DNA of 64,000 nucleotides from Terriglobia bacterium (GCA_020073185.1 JAIQFT010000007.1:1-64000); one strand, 5' to 3'. Shown: positions 33,995 through 43,445, counted from the stretch's first letter. Translations and numbers: made by a program. Notes: generated by a model from the sequence alone, not told the origin.

Positions 33995-34462
33995 ATGCTT
34001 TCGACGACTTCCGAGTATGCTTTGCGCGCCCTGACCCGTCTCGCCCAGCTTTCGCGCGGCTACGTCATTCTCGGCCGGGACCTGGCCAGGAGCACCGGCG
34101 TACCCCCGCAGTACCTCGCCAAGATCATGCTCGCCCTGCGCAATGCCGGACTGGTGCTGGCCACGCGCGGTACCGGCGGCGGCTACATGCTGCTGCGTCC
34201 GGCCGACGCCGTCCACCTCATTGATGTCGTCAGCCTGTTTGAGGGCCCGTCCACCTGGCCGCACTGCCTGATCCGCGGCGACCGCCGGTGCAATTCGGAC
34301 AAGCCCTGCGCGGCGCATGCGCACTGGGGCAAGGTGCGTGACGGCTACCTGGAATTCCTGGAACAAACCACGCTGCACGACATCTCGCATGAAACGGCGC
34401 ACGAGACGCAACTCACTCGCACGGTGCGCCGCAAGCGAGCCGCCGCCAACGCGCAACGTTGA
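33995..34462 (+). CDS. Rrf2-family transcriptional regulator
   Basis: A 155-residue regulator of the IscR/NsrR/RsrR type. The N-terminal winged helix reads 'STTSEYALRALTRLAQL ... LARSTGVPPQYLAKIMLALRNAGLVLATRGTGGGYMLLRP'. Three cysteines in the pattern C-x7-C-x5-C ('HCLIRGDRRCNSDKPC') can hold an iron-sulfur cluster, as in redox- or NO-sensing members. The ATG has AGAGG at seven bases; the open frame upstream is rejected because homology starts here. The C-terminus is basic. The regulon is unknown; the divergent palindrome upstream suggests self-control. Confidence 0.87.
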   Translation: MLSTTSEYALRALTRLAQLSRGYVILGRDLARSTGVPPQYLAKIMLALRNAGLVLATRGTGGGYMLLRPADAVHLIDVVSLFEGPSTWPHCLIRGDRRCNSDKPCAAHAHWGKVRDGYLEFLEQTTLHDISHETAHETQLTRTVRRKRAAANAQR

Positions 34463-34542
34463 CGCCAACAGCCGATTTTCCTGCGCCGCGGACTTTGATC
34501 ACAGCCCGCCAAGCACGGCCGGCCAACATCGCGGTTACCCAA

Positions 34543-36120
34543 TCATTCAATCCCCAAACTCTTCCACATCCGGTCGACCCTTTCCTTGGTTGCCTGATCC
34601 ATCGTGATCTCATCCGGCCAGGGCCGCGAGAAGCCCTCGCTCGGCCACTTGCGGGTGGCGTCCACGCCCATCTTGGAGCCGAAATCCGGCAGCCGCGAGG
34701 CGTGATCGAGCGAATCCACCGGCCCGAGCGTGAACTGGATGTCGCGCTCGGGGTCGATATTGTTGAACCCGCGCAGCACCACCTCGCGCAGGTCCTGCAC
34801 GTCGCAGTCTTCGTCCACCACGACAATGCATTTGGTGAACATCGCCTGTCCCAGCGACCAGATGGCGTTCATCACCTTGCGCGCCTGCCCGGGATAGGAC
34901 TTGCGAATGGACACGATCATCAGGTTGTGGAACACGCCCTCGATGGGCAGGTTCACGTCCACCAGCTCGGGAATGGTGAGCTTCATCAGCGGCAGGAAGA
35001 TGCGCTCCACCGCCTTGCCCATCCACGCGTCCTCCATCGGCGGCTTGCCGACAATCGTGGTCGCGTAAATGGGGTCACGCCGGTGCGTGATGCAGGTCAC
35101 ATGGAAGACGGGATAGAGATCTTCGAGCGAATAAAACCCGGTGTGGTCGCCGAATGGCCCTTCGCTGCGCAGCTCGTCGAGATTGACGTAGCCCTCGAGC
35201 ACGATCTCCGCCGTCGCCGGCGCTTCCAGGTCCACCGTCTCGCACTTCACCAGCTCCACCGGTTTCTGCCGCAAGAAGCCGGCGATCATGAATTCCTCGA
35301 CATCCGGCGGTGCGGGCACGATTGCCGCAAATGTCAGTGCCGGTTCGGTTCCGATCGCCACCGCGACGTCCATTTTTCCCTGCGGCCGCTCGCCGTCGGG
35401 CACACGCGCGCCACCGGAAGCTCGAGCCATGATGTCCACGCTCGCGCTCGACGGCGAGAGCGCTCCACCAGAAGCCGCCATGCGCAACGCTTCGCGATAA
35501 TGTTCCGCGCCCACCTTCTGCCGCTGCCAGTGCATACCCGTGGTGCGCTCGTCGTACACCTGCATCCGGTACATCCCGACGTTGCGCTTGCCGGTGCGCG
35601 GATCGCGGCTGATCACGCACGGCAGCGTGATGAAACGCCCGGCGTCTTTCGGCCAGCATTGCAGGATGGGAAAATCGAACAGGGAAAACTTGTCTTTCTT
35701 GATCACTTCCTTGCACGGTCCGGTGGCCACCGTCTTGGGGAAAAATTTGCCGAGGTCAGCGAGCATGGGCAGCATCTTGATTTTGTCCAGGAGCCCTTGC
35801 GGCGACTTCACGTCCAGGAACATGCGCAGCCGCTCGGCGATCTCCTCCAGCGACTCCACGCCCAGCGCCATGTTCATTCGCCGCGCCGACCCAAACTGGT
35901 TGATCAACACCTTCGACCCCGGATGCCCCTTGACCTTCTCGAACAGCAGCGCTGGCCCGCCCGCCTGGGTTGACGCGCGCTCGCGCCCGAGCGCCTTCTT
36001 GCTCACTCTGTCCGTGATCTCCGTAATCTCCAACACCGGGTCCACTTCGGCGCGCACCCGCAGCAATTCGCCGGCCTTGTCCAGCGCCGCAATCCACCCG
36101 CGCAAGTCGTCGTAAGCCAT
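34543..36120 (-). CDS. UbiD-family prenyl-FMN-dependent decarboxylase
   Basis: A 525-residue UbiD-type (de)carboxylase, which needs prenylated FMN made by a UbiX partner (not in this window). Visible segments are 'LLFEKVKGHPGSKVLINQFGS', 'LPCVISRDPRTGKRNVGMYRMQV', 'VAVAIGTEPALTFAAIVPAPPDVEEFMIAGFL', 'LRSEGPFGDHTGFYS' with the catalytic Glu/Asp, and 'TTIVGKPPMEDAWMGKAVERIF'. It could act in menaquinone or ubiquinone synthesis or on an aromatic acid. Near residues 205-240 there is an extra 'ASGGALSPSSASV ... ASGGARVPDG' stretch, probably an insertion derived from a short duplicated sequence (35405-35490). Confidence 0.87.
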   Translation of the reverse strand: MAYDDLRGWIAALDKAGELLRVRAEVDPVLEITEITDRVSKKALGRERASTQAGGPALLFEKVKGHPGSKVLINQFGSARRMNMALGVESLEEIAERLRMFLDVKSPQGLLDKIKMLPMLADLGKFFPKTVATGPCKEVIKKDKFSLFDFPILQCWPKDAGRFITLPCVISRDPRTGKRNVGMYRMQVYDERTTGMHWQRQKVGAEHYREALRMAASGGALSPSSASVDIMARASGGARVPDGERPQGKMDVAVAIGTEPALTFAAIVPAPPDVEEFMIAGFLRQKPVELVKCETVDLEAPATAEIVLEGYVNLDELRSEGPFGDHTGFYSLEDLYPVFHVTCITHRRDPIYATTIVGKPPMEDAWMGKAVERIFLPLMKLTIPELVDVNLPIEGVFHNLMIVSIRKSYPGQARKVMNAIWSLGQAMFTKCIVVVDEDCDVQDLREVVLRGFNNIDPERDIQFTLGPVDSLDHASRLPDFGSKMGVDATRKWPSEGFSRPWPDEITMDQATKERVDRMWKSLGIE

Positions 36121-36160
36121 GGTGAGGAGTCCTGAACTGACGCACGATTATATAGAGGCT

Positions 36161-36181
36161 CTCGGCAATCGGCTCTCCGTC
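36161..36181. repeat. short heptamer array
   Basis: Three 7-base units, CTCGGCA, ATCGGCT, CTCCGTC, lie just upstream of the UbiD gene (minus strand) and 90 bases before tRNA-Gly. It is a weak member of the period-7 class. Confidence 0.4.
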
Positions 36182-36269
36182 ATTAGGTGCGGATTGCGCA
36201 CAAGCGCCATCCGGCGGGGCGCGGGTGGGTAACCTTTGGTACACTATCAAGCGAAGGCGTGCTGCACGA

Positions 36270-36343
36270 GCGGGGTTGGTATATCGGTCGTGCCCAGGCT
36301 TCCCAAGCCTGTGAAACGGGTTCGACTCCCGTACCCCGCTCCA
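36270..36343 (+). tRNA. tRNA-Gly (anticodon CCC)
   Basis: A 74-base tRNA with encoded CCA. The acceptor is GCGGGGT/ACCCCGC with discriminator T. The anticodon stem is CAGGC/GCCTG with loop TTCCCAA. The T stem is ACGGG/CCCGT with loop TTCGACT. The bases after the CCA (36352-36390) show a 9-base-period CTCTGCG-type array. Confidence 0.95.
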
Positions 36344-36540
36344 TCCTCCTTCTCAGCGCACTCTGCCTCTCTGCGCCCCCTGCGTTGACCTCCCTATTCG
36401 GCAGCGGTTTGGCCGAATGCGCCGATGCCTGCGATCAGCTTCAGCACGCCTGCACTAAGCCGGCTCTACATGCCAGGCGGCTAACGCGGCTTGGTTGGCG
36501 CTTGGGTTGGGGGTATCCTTCTTCGTCACGGAGGTCACTC

Positions 36541-38466
36541 ATGCGTACGGCCTGCGTCCTGGTGCTTCTATTCTCGTCTTGGTCTTGTTTTGCGCAATCG
36601 TCGGCACTTGTTGTTGCCCCATCCTGCCCTGTTGTCAGATCCGTGGATAGGCCCGGCACGAAAGAGATTGTGGTGAGCTACGACCCGCGCAATCCTGGCG
36701 CCACGATCAAGAGCCCGCAACGTCCGGTTCTCAATTTTGCGATCAACACACCCTATTACCACAAGGTTGCCACGGCCCCGCTGGCACGTCGCGACGACGG
36801 CGTGTGGCAGGCGACGATTTCGCCGGGCGAGCGGGATTTGTGGCTTTTCTTGATGTTCAGCGTCAAGGACGAAGCTGCGGGTCAGCTTGATGACAATTCC
36901 AGGCAGTATTGGGACGTTGTGTCTTGCCTTTCCAACGGCCAGCTACATTTCCAGGGGGTAGAGTATCGTGCTGCCAGCTACACGGGCGTGAAGTTCGACA
37001 ACGGCATGGCGCGCCCCAAGGACTATGCCAAGGCAATGAGTGCGTTGGAGCCGACCTTGAATTCGGCCGCCCCGGCTCGCTTCAACGCGTTAGCCGACTA
37101 CTGGGAGTACAAGGTCCGCCGCGACGGCGACAACGATGCCGCATGGACAAGGATTGCAGAGGAAGTTGAACAATTTCTGGACGAGCACAAGCTGGACAAA
37201 AGCGCACTGATCGGCGCATCCAATTTCATTTTACATAGCGAGAAGCGCTTACCTTCCACGCTTTATCCCAAGCTGATGGAGTATCTCGAACCGCTTGACC
37301 CGGCGATGGCCGCCAGGATCGACTCATCGGAAGGGTTGAACCGCATCCGCCGGGAGCCCGACTTACACAAGCGCGCCGATGTTCTGCGAGACTACATCGC
37401 CAAGCATCCCGCTGACTCGCAGAAGGGTTGGGCGACCGACGAACTGTTCCAGCTCTATTGGAGACTGCATGAGGTCGCCGCTGCGGAAGCGATGTATGAA
37501 CAGCGCGCTACCGAAGAGCCGAATTGGCCCGACAACTATGCCAGTATGGCGGCGGTGTATATCGACAGCGGGGTCAAGTTGCAAGAGGCGATGGGCCTGC
37601 TCGATAAAGCCGAGCAACTGATGAAGGCCAATCCCTCCTGGTTTCAAAGTCGGACTCACAACTGGATGTTCGTGTTAGTTCCAGACCCGAAAGAGACAGA
37701 AGCTGAGCTTGCGTTCTGGCGTGCCCGCGCGTATCTGCTGCAGGGCAAGGGCGCTGCCGCCGCCTTCCTCGCGGACAAAATGCTGGAGTACCGGAAGGAC
37801 TCAGCGACCTACTTTGTGGTCGCGCAGGCCTATGAAGCAGCCGGCGACAGGCAGAAGGCGCTGGATGCGTATCTACAGGCCATCGTGACGCCTTCAACCG
37901 AACATGAAAAGCAGCTCGATTCTATGGAAAAGTTTTGGTTAACAGCCCGCCTCGGCTCCAGAGAAGAATTGCAGCAGCGGATTGAGACCCTTCAGCAAGA
38001 GCGCTTCAAAGCCGAAAAGTACGTGCCGATTCTTGTGAACCGTCGGTTGCCCGAGATCGAATTCCTTACGCTTAAAGGCGAGAAGCTTGGCAGCACTGAG
38101 ATGCGCGACAAGACCGTGGTGCTGAACTTGTGGTCCACTTCGTGCGGGCCCTGTATCCCCGAACTGCGCGGATTCCAGGAACTTCAGGCGAAGCATCCCA
38201 ACCTTGTGGTCGCTGCCCTGGCGTTTAACTCCTCCAACGATGCCGTCGCCAAAATCATCAGCGAGCAGAAGCTGGACAGGTTGCGCGTGGCGATTGGCGA
38301 CACTCTGCAGACGAAATTTCCTAATTTCGGTTTCCCGACGACGTATGTCATTGACCACGGCAGCATTCGTGTCGAACATTTCGGCGCACTGAATAATGTT
38401 GTTGCATACTTGGAGGCCGATCTGTCAGCACTCGCGAAATCATCGTCACCTGGCGTAAAGCCCTGA
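36541..38466 (+). CDS. secreted TPR-like protein with C-terminal TlpA/thioredoxin domain
   Basis: About 641 residues. A signal peptide (MRTACVLVLLFSSWSCFA) is followed by a beta-rich domain, then a helical repeat region (about 190-480: 'WRLHEVAAAEAMYEQRATEEPNWPDNYASMAAVYIDSG', 'AYEAAGDRQKALDAYLQAI') resembling TPRs. A C-terminal redoxin domain of TlpA type has active-site CGPC in 'NLWSTSCGPCIPELRGFQEL' and the cis-Pro segment 'FGFPTTYVID'. The role is probably periplasmic thiol-disulfide exchange on an unknown partner. The ATG has GGAGG seven bases upstream; the longer open frame runs back through tRNA-Gly and is rejected. Confidence 0.85.
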   Translation: MRTACVLVLLFSSWSCFAQSSALVVAPSCPVVRSVDRPGTKEIVVSYDPRNPGATIKSPQRPVLNFAINTPYYHKVATAPLARRDDGVWQATISPGERDLWLFLMFSVKDEAAGQLDDNSRQYWDVVSCLSNGQLHFQGVEYRAASYTGVKFDNGMARPKDYAKAMSALEPTLNSAAPARFNALADYWEYKVRRDGDNDAAWTRIAEEVEQFLDEHKLDKSALIGASNFILHSEKRLPSTLYPKLMEYLEPLDPAMAARIDSSEGLNRIRREPDLHKRADVLRDYIAKHPADSQKGWATDELFQLYWRLHEVAAAEAMYEQRATEEPNWPDNYASMAAVYIDSGVKLQEAMGLLDKAEQLMKANPSWFQSRTHNWMFVLVPDPKETEAELAFWRARAYLLQGKGAAAAFLADKMLEYRKDSATYFVVAQAYEAAGDRQKALDAYLQAIVTPSTEHEKQLDSMEKFWLTARLGSREELQQRIETLQQERFKAEKYVPILVNRRLPEIEFLTLKGEKLGSTEMRDKTVVLNLWSTSCGPCIPELRGFQELQAKHPNLVVAALAFNSSNDAVAKIISEQKLDRLRVAIGDTLQTKFPNFGFPTTYVIDHGSIRVEHFGALNNVVAYLEADLSALAKSSSPGVKP

Positions 38467-38508
38467 CTCATGCCCCGGCTGCTGCCGATTGCTGTAGCGG
38501 GCTGCTTC

Positions 38509-41500
38509 TCACGCCACGAAATACTTTGCTGCCGGATGGTGCACCACGATCGCCGAAGTGGACTGCTCCGGATCGAGCATGAACCCCGTCGTCAGCCGCA
38601 CCCCGATGGTCTCCTCCGGCCGCAGCAGATGGAACAGCTTGGTTTGATCTTCCATGTGCGGGCAAGCCGGGTAGCCGAAGGAATACCGCGACCCGCGATA
38701 TTTCTGGTGGAATAGGTCGCTGATCCGCGGCGCGTCTTCGCCCGCGATTCCCAGCTCCTGGCGCATGACGCGGTGATGCAATTCGGCCAGCGCCTCCGCC
38801 GTCTCCACGCTGATCCCGTGCGTATACAGATACCGCGTGTACTCGCCGCCATGAAATAACCTCTGCGTCAACTCGCTCGCCTTGTGCCCGATGGTCACCA
38901 GCGACAGCCCGATGACATCCATCTGGCCGCTGGATTTCGGGGCAAAGAAATCCGCGATGCACAGCCGCCGCCCTTCGCGCTGGCGAGGAAACGTGAAGCG
39001 TTCCAGTTCCTTGCTGTCGAGGGTCGACGGTCGACGGTCGACGGTGTCGTGCCCGTCCACGCTGGCTGCGAGCGAAGCGGGATCGTACACGATCACATCA
39101 TTGCCCTCGCTCTGCGCCGGCCAGTATCCCCACACCACCTTGGGCTCGAACCATCCTTCGCGAATGATCTCTTCTTCCAAACCGCGCAGGATCGGCCGGT
39201 ACTTCTCCTCCACCACCCGCACGTAATCTTCCTGCGATGCCGTTTTCAACTGCCACTGGTTCTTGAACAGCGCCGTCTCATTGGTGTACTGAAACACCTC
39301 GCGCAGATCGAAATCCTTCTTCACTCGCGCGCCCCAGAACGGAGGGCGGGGAATATTCGGCGCCGGCCCGACCGCCGCACTGCGTTCCGTGGAGACGTCC
39401 GCCTCCGCCGCTGCCGCTGCCGCCTTCGCGAACTCCTTTGCGACGCGCCCCTCCGCCAGCCGCGTTTCACGCTTCTTCTCCGACTGCGTCAGGTCATCCA
39501 TGACGTGCAGCCCGTCAAATGCGTCGCCGGCGTAGAACACCGCTTCGGAATACTCCCGTCGCAAATCGTCTTCTACGTACTTCCGCGTCAGCGCCGCACC
39601 GCCGCAGACCACCGGGAACTTCAGCCCTTGCTGCTGCAAGTCCTGGATAACGTACTTCATCTCCAGCGTGGACTTGACCAGCAGCCCGCTCAGTCCGATC
39701 ACGTCCGCCTGGTGTTCCTGCGCCGCCTTAATGATGGTGTCGGCCGGCTGCTTGATCCCCAGGTTCACCACCTTGTAGCCGTTGTTGCTGAGGATGATAT
39801 CCACAAGGTTCTTGCCGATGTCGTGCACGTCGCCCTTCACCGTGGCCAGCACCATGATGCCCTTCTCGCGGCCGGCGACCTTCTCCATCTTGGGCTCCAG
39901 GTAGGCCACCGCCGCCTTCATCACCGCCGCGGAATCCAGCACCGACGGCAACTGCATCTTGCGTGCCCCAAACAGATCGCCCACCGTGCGCATGCCGTCC
40001 AGCAAAACATTGTTAATGAGGTCCAGCGGCCTATATGTGTGCAGCGCGTCGTCCAGTACCATTTCCAGCGACTGCTTGGCTTCGCCCTCGCCGATCGCCT
40101 TCTCTCCGTGCACGATGCAGAACTTCAGCTTGTCCTCCACCGACAGCGACTCGACGTGGACTTTCTCCTCCACCGTCTTTTCGCGCCCGGCGAAGAACGC
40201 CATGTAGTTCTGCAGCGGATCGCCCTGCGACCGGTCCTGGTAAATCAGCTTGCGCGCGATCTCCACCTCGGCGTCCGGGATCTTGTATAGCGGATAGATT
40301 TTCGAGTAGTTCACGATCGCCATGTCGAGGCCGTAATTCACCGCCTCGTGCATGAACACCGAGTTCAGCACCCGCCGCGGATAGGTCGCCAGTCCGAATG
40401 AAATGTTGCTTACCCCCAAAATGGTCTTGACCTCGGGCAGCTCTTCTTTGATCCGCTTCACCGCCTTCAGCGTCTCCATCCCGGCGGTGCGGTACTCCTC
40501 CTGGCCTGTCGAAATGGGCAGCGTGAGCGCATCGAAAATCAAATCCACCGCTCGCATCCCGTACTTCTCGGTTGCCAGCTTGTGAATCCGCTTCGCGATC
40601 GCAACTTTCTTGTCGGCGGTGAGCGCCATGCCCTCTTCGTCGATGGTCAGCGCGATCACCGCCGCGCCGTAGCGCTTGGCCATGGGCAGCACGCTCGACG
40701 TACGCTTCTCGCCGTCCTCCAGATTGATGGAGTTGATGATTGCCTTGCCCGGTATGCGCTTCAACGCCTCTTCCACCACATCGGCCTCGGTGGAATCCAC
40801 CAGGATGGGCGCCGGAACCCGGGTCGCGACTTTCTCCAGCACGTTGCTGATGTACTTCTTCTCGTCCTCGCCCACGATCGCGCAGCAAAGGTCGAGCATG
40901 TGCGAGCCCTCGCTTGCCAGCTTTTTCGCCAAGGCAAGGATGTCGTCGTACTTGCCCTGCTGCAGTAGGTTGCGGAAGGCAGCCACGCGCGTGGTGGCGT
41001 TCATCTCTTCCGCCACGATCAGTGGCTTGGGATCTAGATCGAGCGGCACCATGGAGTACGCGCTCGCCGCCGCCGCCGTCGGCTTTACTTCCCGCTTCGC
41101 CGGTTCCAGGCTGGCGCACACCTCCGCCACCTTTTTCAGGTGCTCCTTGGTCGTGCCGCAGCAGCCGCCGACGATCCGCACCCCGTACTCGGTAATGAAC
41201 AGCTTGTGGTACTCCGCCAACTCTTCCGGCCTGAGCGCGTACACCGCATGCCCACCGACGTTCTGCGGCAACCCCGCATTCGGCAGCACCGAAACTTGCT
41301 TCGGCGAGTTCATGCCCAGGTAGCGCACCGCATCGTTCATCTCTTTGGGCCCGGTAGCGCAGTTCAGGCCGATGGCGTCCACGTCGAACGGCTCCAGCGA
41401 CGTCAGCGCCGCGCCGATCTCGGTGCCGAGCAACATCGTGCCGGTGGCCTCCAGTGTGACCTGCACCTGCACCGGCAGGCGCTTTCCCGCCTGCTTCATG

Positions 41501-42021
41501 CCGTCAAAGACCGCCGCCAGCGCCGCTTTCGCCTGCAACAGGTCTTGGCAGGTCTCGACCAGCAGGATGTCCACCCCGCCTTCGATCAGCGCCAGCACCT
41601 GTTCCAGGTACGCGGACGTCATGTCGTCATACGATATATGTCCCAGCGACGGCAGCTTGGTCGTCGGCCCGATCGAGCCTGCCACGAAGCGCTTGCGCCC
41701 GTTGGAAAACTCCGCCGCCACCTCGCGCGCCAGCCGTGCCGCCGCCCGGTTGATCTCCCCGACCTTGTCTTCGAGCTGGTATTCGCCCAGCACGATCCTG
41801 GTTGCCCCGAAAGTGTCGGTCTCCACCACGTCGCACCCGGCCTGGAAGTAACCGGCATGGATGTCGCGGATGATGTCCGGCCGGCTCAGCACCAGCAGCT
41901 CGTTGCAACCCTCTTTGCCCCAGTAGTCGTCCACCGTTGGATTCTTCGCCTGGATGGAAGTGCCCATCGCGCCGTCATAAATGACCACGCGCTCCCGCAC
42001 GCATTGCAAGAAATCAGACAT
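38509..42021 (-). CDS. metH: cobalamin-dependent methionine synthase
   Basis: MetH transfers a methyl group from methyltetrahydrofolate to homocysteine via cobalamin. The 1170-residue product has all four modules. The homocysteine domain has Zn ligands in 'LNCATGP' and 'GGCCGTT'. A pterin-binding domain ('INSINLEDGEKR ... AVIALTIDEEG') follows. The cobalamin cap and Rossmann domain carry DVHDIGKN (lower axial His). A C-terminal reactivation domain reads 'YSFGYPACPHMEDQTKL'. At about residues 993-1002, between the B12 and reactivation parts, a tandem heptamer repeat is translated (DTVDRRPSTLDS). It is monocistronic and ends 43 bases from the convergent thioredoxin-like gene. Confidence 0.95.
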   Translation of the reverse strand: MSDFLQCVRERVVIYDGAMGTSIQAKNPTVDDYWGKEGCNELLVLSRPDIIRDIHAGYFQAGCDVVETDTFGATRIVLGEYQLEDKVGEINRAAARLAREVAAEFSNGRKRFVAGSIGPTTKLPSLGHISYDDMTSAYLEQVLALIEGGVDILLVETCQDLLQAKAALAAVFDGMKQAGKRLPVQVQVTLEATGTMLLGTEIGAALTSLEPFDVDAIGLNCATGPKEMNDAVRYLGMNSPKQVSVLPNAGLPQNVGGHAVYALRPEELAEYHKLFITEYGVRIVGGCCGTTKEHLKKVAEVCASLEPAKREVKPTAAAASAYSMVPLDLDPKPLIVAEEMNATTRVAAFRNLLQQGKYDDILALAKKLASEGSHMLDLCCAIVGEDEKKYISNVLEKVATRVPAPILVDSTEADVVEEALKRIPGKAIINSINLEDGEKRTSSVLPMAKRYGAAVIALTIDEEGMALTADKKVAIAKRIHKLATEKYGMRAVDLIFDALTLPISTGQEEYRTAGMETLKAVKRIKEELPEVKTILGVSNISFGLATYPRRVLNSVFMHEAVNYGLDMAIVNYSKIYPLYKIPDAEVEIARKLIYQDRSQGDPLQNYMAFFAGREKTVEEKVHVESLSVEDKLKFCIVHGEKAIGEGEAKQSLEMVLDDALHTYRPLDLINNVLLDGMRTVGDLFGARKMQLPSVLDSAAVMKAAVAYLEPKMEKVAGREKGIMVLATVKGDVHDIGKNLVDIILSNNGYKVVNLGIKQPADTIIKAAQEHQADVIGLSGLLVKSTLEMKYVIQDLQQQGLKFPVVCGGAALTRKYVEDDLRREYSEAVFYAGDAFDGLHVMDDLTQSEKKRETRLAEGRVAKEFAKAAAAAAEADVSTERSAAVGPAPNIPRPPFWGARVKKDFDLREVFQYTNETALFKNQWQLKTASQEDYVRVVEEKYRPILRGLEEEIIREGWFEPKVVWGYWPAQSEGNDVIVYDPASLAASVDGHDTVDRRPSTLDSKELERFTFPRQREGRRLCIADFFAPKSSGQMDVIGLSLVTIGHKASELTQRLFHGGEYTRYLYTHGISVETAEALAELHHRVMRQELGIAGEDAPRISDLFHQKYRGSRYSFGYPACPHMEDQTKLFHLLRPEETIGVRLTTGFMLDPEQSTSAIVVHHPAAKYFVA
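39016..39043. repeat. heptamer array inside metH
   Basis: Units GTCGAGG, GTCGACG, GTCGACG, GTCGACG are tandemly arranged within the metH coding frame. The same unit type lies between genes at 7042-7080 and 54292-54319, so this is an intergenic-type repeat incorporated into a conserved enzyme gene. Confidence 0.8.
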
Positions 42022-42065
42022 ATCTCGTGAATTGCCAGTGTACTAAATACATGAGGCGGTAATAA

Positions 42066-42090
42066 AAAGCCCGACTTTTCGCCGGGCTTT
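42066..42090 (-). terminator. intrinsic terminator downstream of nuoI
   Basis: An 8-bp stem, AAAGCCCG with CGGGCTTT, surrounds a 9-base loop. On the minus strand it is followed by TTTTTATT, the expected U-tract. It lies 26 bases after the nuoI stop and before metH, separating the two transcripts. Confidence 0.75.
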
Positions 42091-42115
42091 CTGAAACCGA
42101 AACTGAAACTGAGAA

Positions 42116-42658
42116 TCAGGTTTTCGCCGGCACGTCGCTAAGCATCTTCAACGCGGGATTCTTGTCCACCTCGGCGCGGTTGAACACCGCATTGGCGCCC
42201 AGGTGGGCCGGCATGGGCGCCAGGAGTTGCTCCTTGCGGTACACGAGGCTGCTGGCGTTGAGCGTGGCAAGTTCAAAACCATGCCCGTGCGTAATCGCGT
42301 CCGTCGGGCACGCCTCCACGCAGTATCCACAGAAGATGCAGCGATTGTAATCGATATTGTAGACGCGGGCGTAACGCTCGGCGCCGGAGACGCGGTGTTC
42401 GGCGGTGTTCTCGGCGGCCTCGATGTAAATGCAGTTCGAGGGGCAGGCGGCGGCGCACAGGAAGCAGGCAACGCATTTCTCCAAGCCGTTCTCGTCGCGC
42501 TGCAGAACGTGGACGCCGCGGTAGCGCTCCTGGAATTGCGCGCCGCGCAGCAGTCCTTTCCCGTCGGGATAGTTCTCGACAATCGTGGGCTGGAACAATT
42601 CCCGCAGGGTGACGCTCATCCCCTTGGCGACTGCCGCCAGATCCTTGAACACCGCCAT
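42116..42658 (-). CDS. nuoI: NADH-quinone oxidoreductase subunit I
   Basis: A 180-residue peripheral-arm subunit of complex I that carries two [4Fe-4S] clusters (N6a, N6b). The Cys motifs are 'KCVACFLCAAACPSNCI' and 'RCIFCGYCVEACPTDAI', both complete. The N-terminal 'MSVTLRELFQPTIVENYPDGKG' is the family's membrane-contact region. It stands alone, with no other nuo genes in the window, and has its own terminator. ATG 42658 was preferred over TTG 42664. Confidence 0.9.
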   Translation of the reverse strand: MAVFKDLAAVAKGMSVTLRELFQPTIVENYPDGKGLLRGAQFQERYRGVHVLQRDENGLEKCVACFLCAAACPSNCIYIEAAENTAEHRVSGAERYARVYNIDYNRCIFCGYCVEACPTDAITHGHGFELATLNASSLVYRKEQLLAPMPAHLGANAVFNRAEVDKNPALKMLSDVPAKT

Positions 42659-42695
42659 AACCAATCAGTATAAATTACACCTCGCGTTCGCTGAC

Positions 42696-42788
42696 AATTG
42701 CCAAACTGCAGAATTGAAAATTGCCGAACTGAGAAAATGAGACAGTTTTTATTTAATTCGGCAATTCGGCAGTTCTGCCATTCCGCAG
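42696..42788. repeat. foldback repeat with octamer units
   Basis: The left arm has AATTGCCA, AACTGCAG, AATTGAAA and the right arm has AATTCGGC, AATTCGGC, AGTTCTGC, CATTCCGC, in opposing orientation around an AT-rich loop. It fills the gap between the SRPBCC gene and nuoI, and is the same subfamily as 5830-5900. Confidence 0.65.
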
Positions 42789-43445
42789 TCACTTCCACTG
42801 TCGCGGGCCGACCTCGAAGCGCTTGTAGAGTTGGCCCAGGACGTAGGCGTTACCGGTCTGGAAGAACTTGTAAACCTTGTCCCAGTCTTCGCCCGTCTGC
42901 CAGCCGGTCATGATCTCGGAGACGCGCACCTGGCCGTTGCCCAGGTCCTTGATCGTCAAGATCGCGTTCAGCCGTTCGGCGGTGGCGACGGACTCGGGAA
43001 AGATCTGCGTCCCCAGCTTGACATGGATGGCGACCATCTCCAGCGGAACGTAGGCCAGGACCGTGTTGTAGATAGTGCCCGGATCGCCGATCTTCGCCGC
43101 CGGATTGTAGTTGGTGTAGTAATGGCCGCCGGTTTTCATCTCCACGTCCGTGACCGGCGCGACAAAGCTGCGCAGGCCCTCGGAGGTGCTCACCGCCTCC
43201 CACACGAGTCTGGGTGTCACGTTCGGGATCACGATCTCCAGCCGCTGCACGCGTTCGCCATTGGGCGCGACGAAAGAAGTGTCGGTGGTCTTGGCGGTGT
43301 AGTCCTTGTCGGGGAGGGACTCGTGCATCTTGGACACGTCGAGCTTCGGTTGCTCGGCAATTTTCTGCTCCTGCGCGCAGGCACCGGCAACCAGCCACAT
43401 GATCGCCAGCGCCGTCGTAGTCGTTCTTGTCATAGCCATCCTCAT
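42789..43445 (-). CDS. exported SRPBCC-domain protein
   Basis: A 218-residue protein with a hydrophobic leader (MTRTTTTALAIMWLVAGACA). The START/SRPBCC-like domain reads 'VQRLEIVIPNVTPRLVWEAVSTSEGLRSFVAPVTDVEMKTGGHYYTNYNP'. Such domains form a deep hydrophobic pocket. Export is unusual for the AHSA1-like class; the exact ligand is unknown. Three ATGs cluster at the start (43445, 43439, 43433); 43433 gives the cleanest leader. It is the last gene of a tetR-DUF1761-SRPBCC-SRPBCC run. Confidence 0.72.
   Translation of the reverse strand: MRMAMTRTTTTALAIMWLVAGACAQEQKIAEQPKLDVSKMHESLPDKDYTAKTTDTSFVAPNGERVQRLEIVIPNVTPRLVWEAVSTSEGLRSFVAPVTDVEMKTGGHYYTNYNPAAKIGDPGTIYNTVLAYVPLEMVAIHVKLGTQIFPESVATAERLNAILTIKDLGNGQVRVSEIMTGWQTGEDWDKVYKFFQTGNAYVLGQLYKRFEVGPRQWK

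Noticed and set aside
36187-36540. Upstream extension of the thioredoxin-like frame
   Set aside because: It runs straight through tRNA-Gly, and ATG 36541 has a strong GGAGG and begins a signal peptide.
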